Positions 34,873 through 43,563 of a stretch of 64,000 nt of DNA are shown one piece after another. Within the stretch, counting starts at the first letter, position 1. Each line of letters begins with the position of its first letter. The notes below the pieces were generated by a model that saw nothing but the letters and a program-made list of their open reading frames with translations, was not told the origin of the DNA and did no database searches. Origin of the DNA: Oscillospiraceae bacterium MB24-C1 (GTDB lineage: Bacteria > Bacillota > Clostridia > Oscillospirales > Ruminococcaceae); assembly GCA_030913685.1 (NCBI GenBank), contig CP133187.1:248001-312000 (forward strand). Reading direction: 5' to 3'. Both the position numbers and the translations under genes were made by a program.

Positions 34873-35742
34873 ATGGGAAAGCTGCTTAGAGCCATCACAA
34901 CCGACGGGGCCATTTTGGCAACGGTACTTGACTCCACCGACATGTGTAACCGTGCCGAGCAGATACATCAAAGCTCCGCGACGGTGACGGCGGCCATAGG
35001 GCGGCTGATGACAGCGGCTTCTATGATGGGTGCCGCGCTTAAAAATGACACCGATACCATTACGTTGCGCATCGCTGGCAAAGGTCCGGCCGGGGCGGTT
35101 ATCGCCGTTTCGGACGCATTTGGTAATGCGCGCGTTTCGGTGTCAAATCCGGTCGTCGAATTGCCGTTAAACGCTGCCGGGAAGCTGGATGTAGGCGGGG
35201 CAATTGGCACTGACGGCTTTCTCTCGGTCATCCGAGACTCTGGCGTTGGCGAGCCGCAGACTGGCTATTCGCCTATTGTTACAGGTGAGATCGGGGATGA
35301 TTTAACCTATTTCTTTGCCAACTCCGAGCAGGTGCCTACAGTGTGTGCGCTGGGCGTTCTGGTAGCACCCAACCTTTCTGTCCAGGCAGCGGGAGGATAT
35401 CTGCTTCAGCTGTTACCCGGAGCAGGGGATGACACCATTGAGCAGCTTGAGAAGACGTTGCCCACCGTTGCGGCGGTGTCCACCATGATTAGCGAGGGTC
35501 TTACCGGGCGGGATATTTTTGACCGCGTGTTAGCTGGGTTTGAGTACGAGGTTATTGAAGAGCGTGAAGTCACTTACCGTTGCGATTGTTCGCGTGAGCG
35601 TGTGGAGCGGGTGCTAATCAGTCTCGGACGAGATGATCTGTCCCTTCTTGCGAATGATCAAGAAACAACGAATGTTGAATGCCATTTTTGTGAAAAAAAT
35701 TATGCCTTTACAAAGCAACAACTGTTGGATTTACTAAAATAA
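34873..35742 (+). CDS. hslO: Redox-regulated chaperone Hsp33
   Basis: A 289-residue holdase chaperone activated by oxidation. The zinc-binding switch near the C-terminus has C237-x-C239 (RCDCS) and C270-x-x-C273 (ECHFC). The N-terminal substrate-binding domain begins GKLLRAITTDGAILA. In reduced cells the four cysteines hold zinc and the protein is off. It follows the methyltransferase gene by four bases and is closed by a small terminator. Confidence 0.97.
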   Translation: MGKLLRAITTDGAILATVLDSTDMCNRAEQIHQSSATVTAAIGRLMTAASMMGAALKNDTDTITLRIAGKGPAGAVIAVSDAFGNARVSVSNPVVELPLNAAGKLDVGGAIGTDGFLSVIRDSGVGEPQTGYSPIVTGEIGDDLTYFFANSEQVPTVCALGVLVAPNLSVQAAGGYLLQLLPGAGDDTIEQLEKTLPTVAAVSTMISEGLTGRDIFDRVLAGFEYEVIEEREVTYRCDCSRERVERVLISLGRDDLSLLANDQETTNVECHFCEKNYAFTKQQLLDLLK

Positions 35743-35762
35743 CGCATTAGAATGCGCTTTTT
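35743..35762 (+). terminator. Terminator after hslO
   Basis: A short CGCAT/ATGCG stem (35743-35756) followed by CTTTTTC. Confidence 0.65.
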
Positions 35763-35824
35763 CGCTTCTTTCCTGCAAAATAAAAATTTAATCGCAAAAA
35801 AGTGAATATTATTTCAAAAAGGGG

Positions 35825-35853
35825 TTGACATATTCGCCCTTTTGCGATAAAAT
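35825..35853 (+). promoter_or_regulatory. tRNA operon promoter
   Basis: A consensus TTGACA (35825-35830), a 17-base spacer and TAAAAT (35848-35853), 29 bases before the first tRNA: a strong stable-RNA promoter. Confidence 0.85.
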
Positions 35854-35882
35854 AATCATCGTCGCTGAAGTGCGAACGTTGT

Positions 35883-35958
35883 GGGAGCATAGCTCAGCTG
35901 GGAGAGCATCTGCCTTACAAGCAGAGGGTCACAGGTTCGAGCCCTGTTGTTCCCACCA
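35883..35958 (+). tRNA. tRNA-Val (anticodon TAC)
   Basis: 76 bases including an encoded CCA. Acceptor GGGAGCA pairs with TGTTCCC. The anticodon stem CTGC/GCAG encloses CTTACAA, with anticodon TAC. GGTTCGA marks the T arm. Confidence 0.97.
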
Positions 35959-35963
35959 CATAT

Positions 35964-36040
35964 GGCCTGGTAGTTCAGTTGGTTAGAACGCTAGCCTGTC
36001 ACGCTAGAGGTCGTGGGTTCGAGTCCCATCCAGGTCGCCA
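35964..36040 (+). tRNA. tRNA-Asp (anticodon GTC)
   Basis: 77 bases including encoded CCA. Acceptor GGCCTGG pairs with CCAGGTC. The anticodon stem CTAGC/GCTAG encloses CTGTCAC, anticodon GTC. GGTTCGA marks the T arm. Confidence 0.97.
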
Positions 36041-36054
36041 ATTTCTCTATTCAT

Positions 36055-36102
36055 GGCGGAGCAGACAACGTGTCTGTGGATAGAGCTCGGTAACGAGTCG
36101 CC
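36055..36102 (+). ncRNA. Structured spacer between tRNA-Asp and tRNA-Phe (three-way junction candidate)
   Basis: Within the 68-base spacer, GGCG (36055-36058) can pair with CGCC (36099-36102). This encloses two hairpins: CAGACA/TGTCTG (36062-36076) and CTCG-GTAA-CGAG (36086-36097), the second with a GNRA-type loop. It is not a complete tRNA. It could be a processing element, a decayed tRNA or chance; function is unassigned. Confidence 0.35.
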
Positions 36103-36108
36103 GGTTTT

Positions 36109-36184
<76 letters not shown>

Positions 36185-36187
36185 TCC

Positions 36188-36263
36188 GCGGGTTTAGCTC
36201 ATCTGGTAGAGCGCCACCTTGCCAAGGTGGAGGTAGCGAGTTCGAGCCTCGTAACCCGCTCCA
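36188..36263 (+). tRNA. tRNA-Gly (anticodon GCC)
   Basis: 76 bases including encoded CCA. Acceptor GCGGGTT pairs with AACCCGC. The anticodon stem CCACC/GGTGG encloses TTGCCAA, anticodon GCC. Confidence 0.97.
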
Positions 36264-36265
36264 TA

Positions 36266-36300
36266 GAAATACCACCCAGACTGGGTGGTATTTCTTTTTA
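36266..36300 (+). terminator. Terminator of the tRNA operon
   Basis: A perfect 13-bp stem (36266-36278 with 36282-36294, GAC loop) followed by a T run. Confidence 0.92.
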
Positions 36301-36396
36301 GCATATTGATTTATATTACGACTAACAAGGAGACAGAAGCCTTTTGTAGTACTATTATAAAAAATAGTCCTTTGTATCAACATGAGAGGATCAACT

Positions 36397-37755
36397 ATGC
36401 CAAATACAGAATTCAGCGATTCTTCACGGCTAGTTTTTAGAATGTCGCTGCCCATCTTTGTGGAATTACTGCTGCAGTTGCTGGTTGGCAATATCGACCA
36501 GATCATGATTAGCCAGTATTCTCAAAACTCAGTGGCGGCGATTGGTAACGGCAACCAGATGATGGGTATCATCATCATCTTTTTAAATGTTATGAGTGCT
36601 GCGACCTCCATCCTTATCAGCCGTGCATTGGGTGCAAAGGATACGCGCCAGGTGACGGTGGTCTGCAATGTATCGCTGGTGGTGATTATGGTGGTCGGCG
36701 CGCTGGCGACCGGTGTGGCGGTGGGGCTACGCAGGCAGCTCTTTAATGCGTTGGGCGTGCCGCCTGAGATTATGGGTGAGGCGAATGCCTACCTTGCGGT
36801 TGTGGGGGCCTTTATCATCGTGCAGGGGCTGTACGCCAACTTTGCTGCGATATTGCGTAGCCATGGCCTCGTCAAAGAGGTGATGGTTGTTTCAGTAATT
36901 ATGAATATAGCCAACATTATGGGCAACGCCATTTTAATTAACGGATTGTTCGGTGCGCCGCGATTGGGCTTGGTTGGTGTGGCGATATCTACCGACATCA
37001 GTAAGGTGTTGGGGCTCGTGCTGATCTATCAAGTCTTTCGCAGACGGATTAATGTGCGCTTATCGCGCGCGCATTTGTGCCCCTTTCCGTTTGATGTGCT
37101 GCGCCAACTGCTTGGCATAGGGTTGCCATCCGGCGCTCAGGAGGCCTCTTACAGCCTCTCAGAGCTTTTTATTCTTCGATTTGTTAACAGTTTTGGCACG
37201 GTGGTCATTGCGACCAGAGTCTATTGCAATATTCTATCGCAAATTGAATATATCTATGTTATCGCCTTGGCGCAAGCGACGCAGATATTGGTAGGCTATT
37301 TGGTAGGGGCCAGGCAGTACGACCGTGTGAACAACCGCATCATGAAGACGACCTTGATTTCCATCGGCGTGTCGGTTAGTTTGACCGGTGTGATTTATCT
37401 GTTTAGCGATACGTTTTTTTCAATCTTCACAAAGGACCCCTATATCCTTGAGTTGGGCAAAACTATTATATTTATCGAGTTCTTTTTAGAGATTGGGCGC
37501 GCAATCAACATTGTACTGATGCGAACTCTTGTGGCAGCGGGTGACGTAGTATTCCCAGTGGTCATAGGCGCAAGCTGCGGTTGGGTTATCGCGGTGATGG
37601 GTGGCTATCTGCTGGGGGTACATTTGGGTTTTGGACTGGCGGGCATCTGGGTCGCCAAGGCGGCAGACGAGCTGGTGCGCGGCGCGGCATCAATTATTCG
37701 CTTAAAATCAAACGCATGGCGGAAACGGCTCGAGTTGCAGCAGTCAGCCAGTTAA
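36397..37755 (+). CDS. MATE-family multidrug/metabolite efflux transporter
   Basis: A 452-residue membrane protein with about 12 membrane helices in two MatE repeats. It shows LPIFVELLLQLLVGNIDQIMISQYS, SILISRALGAKDT, LGLVGVAISTDISKV and QEASYSLSELFILRFVNSFGT. MATE proteins expel cationic drugs or metabolites using a Na+ or H+ gradient. The specific substrate is unknown. Of two close ATGs, AGAGGA (36384-36389) is correctly spaced for 36397. The gene is monocistronic. Confidence 0.93.
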   Translation: MPNTEFSDSSRLVFRMSLPIFVELLLQLLVGNIDQIMISQYSQNSVAAIGNGNQMMGIIIIFLNVMSAATSILISRALGAKDTRQVTVVCNVSLVVIMVVGALATGVAVGLRRQLFNALGVPPEIMGEANAYLAVVGAFIIVQGLYANFAAILRSHGLVKEVMVVSVIMNIANIMGNAILINGLFGAPRLGLVGVAISTDISKVLGLVLIYQVFRRRINVRLSRAHLCPFPFDVLRQLLGIGLPSGAQEASYSLSELFILRFVNSFGTVVIATRVYCNILSQIEYIYVIALAQATQILVGYLVGARQYDRVNNRIMKTTLISIGVSVSLTGVIYLFSDTFFSIFTKDPYILELGKTIIFIEFFLEIGRAINIVLMRTLVAAGDVVFPVVIGASCGWVIAVMGGYLLGVHLGFGLAGIWVAKAADELVRGAASIIRLKSNAWRKRLELQQSAS

Positions 37756-37940
37756 AATCCTAAGAATCGGCGCTGGCAGGAAAATCTTGATTTAGGCTTT
37801 CCTAAGACTGCTATTTTTGGTATAATAATATTTATACGATTAATACACCGAAGTGATGTCCGACAGCTCGTCGTTTTATGCACTTGCAAGCTTTTGTCGG
37901 ATATTAGATCATATGAATACTGAGATTTGAGGGATTATTT

Positions 37941-38684
37941 ATGTCGGGACATTCGAAATGGAGTACCATTAAGCGCAAGAAGGAAGCAACTGATTCTAAG
38001 CGTGCCAGCATTTTCACGAAAATTGGTCGTGAAATTGCCGTGGCTGTGCGCGAGGGCGGAGGCGATCCTTCGGTCAATGGCAAGCTCCGCGATCTAATCG
38101 CGAAGGCTAAGGCTAACAATGTCCCCAATGACAACATCGATCGATTGATCAAAAAGTGTATGGGTGACGGCGACAAGAGCAATTATGAGGAGATGACCTA
38201 TGAGGGCTACGGGCCCTGTGGCATCGCTGTAATGGTAGAGGCGCTGACAGATAACCGCAACCGCACGGCGGGCGATTTGCGCCACTATTTTGACAAGTGC
38301 GGCGGTAACCTTGGCCAGAGCGGCAGCGTTTCCTTTTTGTTTGAACAAAAGGGTATTATTGCGATTGAAAACGCTGATGGCAAAATCTCGGAGGATAAAA
38401 TTTTTGAGGATGCCATGCTCGACGGCGTACTGGATATCAAGTATGAGGAGGAAGGCATCGAAATTGCCACCGACCCGCATGAGCTACGTAATGTTCGAGT
38501 GGCACTCGAGGCGCTGGGTTATAACTTTGCTTCCGCTGAAGTGGAGTATGTGGCTAATACCTACACCAAGATTGATGACCCTGATATGCAGCTGAAAATG
38601 CAGAAGCTTATCGATTTATTAGAAGAGAATGACGACGTACAGGAGGTCTATCACAACTGGGATATGCCGGAGGAAGAGGAATAA
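37941..38684 (+). CDS. yebC: YebC/PmpR family transcription/translation regulator
   Basis: A 247-residue protein of the YebC/TACO1 family. MSGHSKWSTIKRKKEATDSKRASIFTK is diagnostic, and GKLRDLIAKAKANNVPNDNIDRLI and GYGPCGIAVMVEALTDNRNRTA follow. Some members repress genes and others help ribosomes at polyproline stretches; this copy could be either. The start is the ATG at 37941 after GAGGG. It is monocistronic; a possible terminator lies near 38837-38886. Confidence 0.97.
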   Translation: MSGHSKWSTIKRKKEATDSKRASIFTKIGREIAVAVREGGGDPSVNGKLRDLIAKAKANNVPNDNIDRLIKKCMGDGDKSNYEEMTYEGYGPCGIAVMVEALTDNRNRTAGDLRHYFDKCGGNLGQSGSVSFLFEQKGIIAIENADGKISEDKIFEDAMLDGVLDIKYEEEGIEIATDPHELRNVRVALEALGYNFASAEVEYVANTYTKIDDPDMQLKMQKLIDLLEENDDVQEVYHNWDMPEEEE

Positions 38685-39454
38685 ACCGCTTTACACTGCG
38701 ATTATCGGATTTTCTTGTAACTGAAATTATCTTGAACAATGACATATGCATTGCGTAGCAAGATATACAGCTATTTGTCGTTTCTGAACGGTTATTTTTC
38801 TATTTGTACGTCATATCATACTTGAAACAAATAATATTTCCCTCTTTAAATTGTGTTTTTAAGCAGTTTGAAGGGGGATTTTTATGCTTTTTAAAGACTG
38901 TATTTGTGAGTTCATATTTGAATGTGAGATCAAAAAGTACACATTGAGAATAACTAAAGATTATCGCAATAATTTGAATTTTCTTTAAAGCAACTAGGAA
39001 GGCGTCTTGGGTACAATCGCGAGCTAAACTTTCATTATTCAACTTTGCAAACAATATCTAAGAATTTTTGTATAATAGGAAACACACAAGGACGGAACTT
39101 TTCTTTTTTTCAAATAAATACTATCACCCCCATTTGTTTTTTATTTCTATAAATGTAACAGAAAATTTAGTAATTTGATTTGATGTCAATTCTTTTCTTC
39201 TCAATTGCATATTATAGCAACATGCCAGATGCTGTTTTAGGTTCTCGCAACAGCAAAATATTATCAATTTATAAGAAAAAAATTAAAATACACAAAAATA
39301 TTAAATATAAGACTGTATCAATATACACAAATCTTTTTTATAACCCTATAAATATAGCTGAAAAATTTGTTGAATGATTCAAAAAATAAGTCCAATGTTT
39401 TGTATATTGTAATATAAATGCATAAATATTGTTATTATCAGAATGTCAAAAACT
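38685..39454. other. AT-rich gene-poor gap at the left edge of the catabolic region
   Basis: About 770 bases with no complete gene and much higher A+T than either flank. A hairpin with a T run lies at about 38837-38886 (TTTCCCTCTT pairing with AAGGGGGAxxT-like bases). A possible sigma-factor relic is on the minus strand at 38980-39054. A 65-codon frame at 39180-39377 is Lys/Ile/Asn-rich, has no ribosome-binding site and resembles nothing I know. Confidence 0.5.
38980..39054 (-). pseudogene. Possible remnant of an ECF sigma factor, region 2
   Basis: On the minus strand this stretch encodes NNESLARDCTQDAFLVALKKI, which strongly resembles region 2 of ECF sigma factors (the usual E-x-L-A-E-D-L-T-Q-E-x-F-L-x-A-L-x-K-I pattern). 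A stop codon sits just upstream and the sequence after KKIQ no longer looks like a sigma factor. It is probably a decayed fragment; with only ~22 informative residues chance is possible. Confidence 0.35.
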
Positions 39455-39455
39455 C

Positions 39456-39516
39456 TTGACAAATTTTAATTTAAATCATATACTTTTCATAAATTATAAA
39501 GTCTGATGATATGATG
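39456..39516 (+). promoter_or_regulatory. Promoter and candidate operator of the GntR regulator gene
   Basis: Consensus TTGACA (39456-39461), 17-base spacer and TATACT (39479-39484). About 17 bases after the -10 lies GTCTGATGATATGATG (39501-39516), repeated with one change at 40273-40288. That position, just after the start site, fits autorepression. Confidence 0.7.
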
Positions 39517-39536
39517 CATTATAGGAGAAGTCGTCT

Positions 39537-40259
39537 ATGCCAATAGTAGAACGTGTAAATGCAACCATGCAGGTTGTAAATTCAATTAAATACAAAATTC
39601 AATCCGGCGAGCTTAAAACTGGCGACAAGCTTCCCAAAGAGGCGGATTTAGCAAAAGAACTATGTGTTGGAAGGTCGTCTTTGCGCGAAGGTATAAAAAT
39701 TCTGATTGCTTATGGTGTGGTAGAATCACGTCAGGGCGAAGGAACATTTATAGTTGATCATACTGCGAAAAATTTCTTTGAATTTATGGGCTTTTTCTCC
39801 AATAGAGAAAATATGGCGTATTTCTTGGAGCTGAGGCGGGTCATAGAGATAGGGAATATTATTGCGGTATACGATAAGATACCCGAAGACCTAATTTTTA
39901 CTTTAGAAAAGTCTGTTGAGGTTTTGGCAGGCTCTTATCCGGTAGAAGCCTATGTTGAAGCGGATAAAGCATTTCATAACTTGTTAATTTCCTATACCAA
40001 GAATCCCATGATCATACAAATTAATAACATGATAGGCTCCTTGAGAGAAGATTTGTTATACAAGTTATTTTGTAATAAAGAGATTGTGGATGATGCATAC
40101 AAGGCGCATACCAAAATTCTCAATGCAATCAAGGCGCATAATTTGAACACGTGCATTTCGGCGGTAAGATCGCATATCGATACAACAGCTATTCATATGA
40201 ATGCTATTTACGATAATATATCTGTTACGGGCAAAATCAATAACCCTCCCCAAGAATAA
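39537..40259 (+). CDS. FadR/GntR-family transcriptional regulator (FCD domain)
   Basis: A 240-residue regulator. The winged helix is at ~10-75 (IQSGELKTGDKLPKEADLAKELCVGRSSLREGIKILIAYGVVESRQGEGTFI). A helical FCD ligand-binding domain covers ~95-225, with metal/ligand-site residues in EADKAFHNLLI, AHTKILNAI and RSHIDTT (His and Asp residues typical of metal-containing FCD domains). FCD regulators respond to carboxylic acids or sugar acids. It stands upstream of the TRAP/dehydrogenase genes and near-identical candidate sites occur in both promoters, so it probably controls itself and the catabolic operon, released by the imported acid. Confidence 0.92.
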   Translation: MPIVERVNATMQVVNSIKYKIQSGELKTGDKLPKEADLAKELCVGRSSLREGIKILIAYGVVESRQGEGTFIVDHTAKNFFEFMGFFSNRENMAYFLELRRVIEIGNIIAVYDKIPEDLIFTLEKSVEVLAGSYPVEAYVEADKAFHNLLISYTKNPMIIQINNMIGSLREDLLYKLFCNKEIVDDAYKAHTKILNAIKAHNLNTCISAVRSHIDTTAIHMNAIYDNISVTGKINNPPQE

Positions 40260-40272
40260 GGGAGGAAAAAAG

Positions 40273-40350
40273 GTCTGATGATAAGATGTAAAAAATAAAC
40301 AAAAATGACTATAATTATATAATAAAATAACAAATATATGCCATAAGATG
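40273..40350 (+). promoter_or_regulatory. Operator and promoter of the first TRAP operon
   Basis: GTCTGATGATAAGATG (40273-40288) is a near copy of the site before the regulator gene. TGTAAA (40287-40292) and TATAAT (40310-40315) with a 17-base spacer form a candidate promoter whose -35 overlaps the site. A partial copy, ATAAGATG followed by A-rich bases (40343-40350), lies 62 bases downstream of the same core, close to six helical turns. Confidence 0.55.
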
Positions 40351-40506
40351 GAAAAATTTCTCACATGCGTATTGAGTTGGTTTTAATTCGTTTGCATATC
40401 GCTAATGTAAAACAAAGGGAGGGGTTTAATCAAGTTTTTGGCATAGAATATGCGGGCGAAATAAACGGTATAGTTCAAAGGATAGTAAGGGAAAGGAAGA
40501 TAGATT

Positions 40507-41589
40507 ATGAAAAAAATATTTAGCCGCAAGTTGATACAGAGCATACTCGCAATTATAGTAGTCTCTTCTTTAGTTGCTTGCAGCAGTTCTACTGGATCCA
40601 GTGTCGCCAATTCTGGCAGTGCTCAAGAAAGTGCCAGCACCTCAAATGATAAAGTATATACATTTAAATGGGCGCATTCCTCTTCTACTAATGACCGTTT
40701 GGCTGTGGCGACCGAAAGAATGATCCAAGAGCTTTCTGAAGCATCTGACGGGCGAATTGAAATAGAGCATTACCCAGCTTCTCAGTTGGGTGCAGAGCGT
40801 GAAATTCTTGAAGGAATTGTGCTTGGCACTGTTGATTTTGGCATCATTTCCAGTGGTGTTGTTACTAACTTTAGCCAATCGCTTTATGTTGCTTCAATTC
40901 CATACCAAATTGATGAACGTGAAGTAGGTTGGAAGGTTTACGACGGAGAGTTTGGCCAAATGCTGGGCGAGCAGACCGAAAAAGATGTGTCATGGAAGTT
41001 CCTGGGCTGGGCAGAGAACAGCCTTAGAATGTTCTCAAACTCCAAGCGGGAAATACAAGTTCCAAATGACATGAAAGGTCTGAAGATAAGAACACAGGAA
41101 AACGATATACATATGAAAATTGTCAACGATTTAGGGGCTTCTGCAACCCCGGTTGCTTTTTCTGAGCTATATACGGCATTGCAACAGGGTACGGTGGATG
41201 GTCAGGAGAATGGTGTTGCTTTGACCTATTCAATGGGCTTCAACGAAGTTATTAATCATATGACCTATCTGCCCCATATCTACGATCCTTATATTGTTGT
41301 CATGAGTAATGACGCATGGAACAGCCTTCCGGAAGATCTTCAGGTGATGGTACAAGAATATGCACGTAAATTCTGTCAGTACGAGCGCGAACTGAACGCA
41401 CAAAACGACCAAGAATATCTTGAGATTATGAAGAAAGAGACCGGACTTCAGGTTTATACGCCCACTGATGAACAGAAGCAGCTGTTTATTGACGCAACTG
41501 CTAATGTGGAAGACATGATTCGTGAAAAGGTTGGCGACGAGCTTGTAGATGCTTATATCAAGGCTGTTCAAGAAGCAAAGGCCAGTTAA
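40507..41589 (+). CDS. dctP: TRAP transporter substrate-binding lipoprotein DctP
   Basis: A 360-residue extracytoplasmic binding protein. The lipobox is SLVAC with C25, so it is anchored to the outer face of the membrane. The DctP fold follows (FKWAHSSSTNDRL, GVVTNFSQSLYVASIPYQ). R195 in GLKIRTQEN aligns with the Arg that grips a substrate carboxylate in TRAP binding proteins. FSELYTALQQGTVDGQENG is a family signature. This favours an organic acid or similar anion as ligand. It is first in the TRAP operon and followed by a strong hairpin before dctQ. Confidence 0.95.
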   Translation: MKKIFSRKLIQSILAIIVVSSLVACSSSTGSSVANSGSAQESASTSNDKVYTFKWAHSSSTNDRLAVATERMIQELSEASDGRIEIEHYPASQLGAEREILEGIVLGTVDFGIISSGVVTNFSQSLYVASIPYQIDEREVGWKVYDGEFGQMLGEQTEKDVSWKFLGWAENSLRMFSNSKREIQVPNDMKGLKIRTQENDIHMKIVNDLGASATPVAFSELYTALQQGTVDGQENGVALTYSMGFNEVINHMTYLPHIYDPYIVVMSNDAWNSLPEDLQVMVQEYARKFCQYERELNAQNDQEYLEIMKKETGLQVYTPTDEQKQLFIDATANVEDMIREKVGDELVDAYIKAVQEAKAS

Positions 41590-41601
41590 AATTCATACAG
41601 G

Positions 41602-41636
41602 GGAACACGTTACATAATAAGCGTGTAACGTGTTCC
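41602..41636 (+). repeat. Intercistronic hairpin between dctP and dctQ
   Basis: GGAACACGTTAC (41602-41613) pairs perfectly with GTAACGTGTTCC (41625-41636) around an 11-base loop. No T run follows, so it is not a classical terminator. It probably stabilises the upstream dctP message or lowers read-through to the permease genes. Confidence 0.7.
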
Positions 41637-41680
41637 TAGAATATGCAGACTTTCACCTTGTTCGAAAGGAAAAACTTACT

Positions 41681-42172
41681 ATGAAGCATATAATCGATTT
41701 TATTGACAAAACGCGATTTACAAAATTCTGCTCCAGCGTTTTGATGATGTGCTTAGCAGTCATTATGACCATGAATGTCGTTTTGCGATATGTGTTTGGG
41801 TTCTCTTTTAACTGGGGCGATGAAATATTGCGATATATGTGCGTTTACATGGCGTTTTTGGGTACGGCGGCCGGCTGGAGATACGGAACACATATTGGTG
41901 TAACTATTTTTGTCGAAAAATTGTTTCCGGAAAAAACCCGAAAATATTTTAGATTATTGGCAGATATCATTTCAATTACTTTCATGGCTTTGATTGCGCA
42001 TTATGGGTACATACTTGTCGAAAAAGTTGCCAGGAGTCATCAGGCATCCGCCGCTCTGCGTGTGCCGATGTATATGATTTACAGTATCATTCCCGTATGC
42101 GCGGTGTTTTCTATTTTGCAGATCCTACTTCAGATTTTTAAACATAAGACTTATCTTATGCCGCGCGAATAA
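41681..42172 (+). CDS. dctQ: TRAP transporter small permease DctQ
   Basis: A 163-residue membrane protein with four predicted helices. VVLRYVFGFSFNWGDEILRYMCVYMAFLGTAAGWRYGTHIGV is the conserved DctQ core (N-W-x-[DE]-E and the G-x-x-x-H-I-x-V turn). It forms the membrane complex with DctM. The frame is open from 41630, but GAAAGGA leads to the ATG at 41681. It lies between dctP and dctM in the same direction. Confidence 0.93.
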   Translation: MKHIIDFIDKTRFTKFCSSVLMMCLAVIMTMNVVLRYVFGFSFNWGDEILRYMCVYMAFLGTAAGWRYGTHIGVTIFVEKLFPEKTRKYFRLLADIISITFMALIAHYGYILVEKVARSHQASAALRVPMYMIYSIIPVCAVFSILQILLQIFKHKTYLMPRE

Positions 42173-42215
42173 GTGCGATACGCTTTCCATTAATTCTACA
42201 TAGATAGGTGATGTT

Positions 42216-43496
42216 ATGATAGCAACTCTGTTTTTTTCGTTGATTGTACTGATGTTTATTGGCGTGCCGATTGCTGTCAGTATAGGAGTTTCTTCACTGG
42301 CAGCTATTGCGGCAGGCGGCAATATGGCACAGTTATTTTTAGTAGCACAAAAAATGGTTACCGCGATAGATTCCACAACGCTGCTGGCCATTCCACTGTT
42401 TGTTTTGGCCGGCGTCATTATGGGCAAGGGTGGCATTTCCAAGCAAATTGTTGATTTGAGCTATGAGGCTTTTGGATGGATACCCGGTTCTCTTGGTATC
42501 GTTACCGTCATTGCCTGTATGTTTTTTGCGGCTATTTCTGGCTCAGCGCCCGCAACTGTTGCGGCCATAGGCGGAATTATGGTCCCAGCAATGATTGACG
42601 ATGGTTATCCGGGCGGATTTTCCGCAGCGGTCGCTGCCAGTGGCGGCGTTATCGGTTGCATCATTCCGCCAAGCATTCCGTTTGTTAACTATGCGTTGAT
42701 CACCGGCGAATCGGTCAGCGAGCTATTTGCGGCGGGTGTGATACCGGGTGTTCTAATGGGCGTTGTTTTGTGCGTTATGGTTAGCATTTATGCACGTAAA
42801 TACGGCTGGGGCACAAGAAAAAAGGGGATAGATGTAAAATCGGTTTTGTCGGCACTTAAAAACGCAATATGGGCAATTCTCATGCCTGTTATTATTTTAG
42901 GCGGCATTTACGGTGGTTTGTTTACTCCCACTGAGGCAGCTGCGGTCGCTTGTGTCTATGGATTTTTAGTTGCCTGCTTTGTTTATAAAGGCATTAAAAT
43001 AAAGGACATGTATGATATTTCGTTTGAAGCGGTCAATACCTCCGCCATGATTTTATTCATTGTTGCGACAGCCAATGCATTCAGCAACATAATCACAACG
43101 CAGCAGGTGCCCGCTAAGCTGTCCCGGCTGGTTCTCAGTTTGACAGACAATTGGGTTGTTATTTTACTGCTGATCAATGTCATTTTGCTTATCAATGGCT
43201 GCTTTATGGAAACAACGGCATCAACCTTTATTTATACCCCGATTTTATTCCCACTCATAATGGAGTTGGGTATAGACCCCATCCAGTTTGGCGTCATACT
43301 AGTTATGAATATGACGATGGGATTGGTCACACCGCCGCTGGGTATTAATTTGTTTGTTGCGAATGGTCTCGATAAGCGCGTCAATTTTGGCGAACAGGTC
43401 AAATATGTCATTCCGTTTTTCATAGGATTGATAGCTGTTTTGATGCTGGTAAGCTATATTCCGGAGATTTCTCTTTTTCTTGTAAGATTATTATGA
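42216..43496 (+). CDS. dctM: TRAP transporter large permease DctM
   Basis: A 426-residue protein with about 12 membrane helices, the ion-coupled transport subunit. Signatures include FAAISGSAPATVAAIGGIMVPAMIDDGYPGGFSAAVAASGGVIGCIIPPSIPFV and NMTMGLVTPPLGINLFVANG. TRAP systems characterised so far use Na+ symport, although the ion here cannot be read from sequence. It completes the P-Q-M set. Confidence 0.96.
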   Translation: MIATLFFSLIVLMFIGVPIAVSIGVSSLAAIAAGGNMAQLFLVAQKMVTAIDSTTLLAIPLFVLAGVIMGKGGISKQIVDLSYEAFGWIPGSLGIVTVIACMFFAAISGSAPATVAAIGGIMVPAMIDDGYPGGFSAAVAASGGVIGCIIPPSIPFVNYALITGESVSELFAAGVIPGVLMGVVLCVMVSIYARKYGWGTRKKGIDVKSVLSALKNAIWAILMPVIILGGIYGGLFTPTEAAAVACVYGFLVACFVYKGIKIKDMYDISFEAVNTSAMILFIVATANAFSNIITTQQVPAKLSRLVLSLTDNWVVILLLINVILLINGCFMETTASTFIYTPILFPLIMELGIDPIQFGVILVMNMTMGLVTPPLGINLFVANGLDKRVNFGEQVKYVIPFFIGLIAVLMLVSYIPEISLFLVRLL

Positions 43497-43563
43497 TAGG
43501 ACTAATGCGCCGATGATAAAAATCGGTACAGCTGACTGCATTACAAAAGGAACGTGATATACT

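Noticed and set aside
39180-39377. A 65-codon plus-strand frame in the AT-rich gap
   Set aside because: No ribosome-binding site, Lys/Ile/Asn composition expected from AT-rich noncoding DNA, and no recognisable motif.
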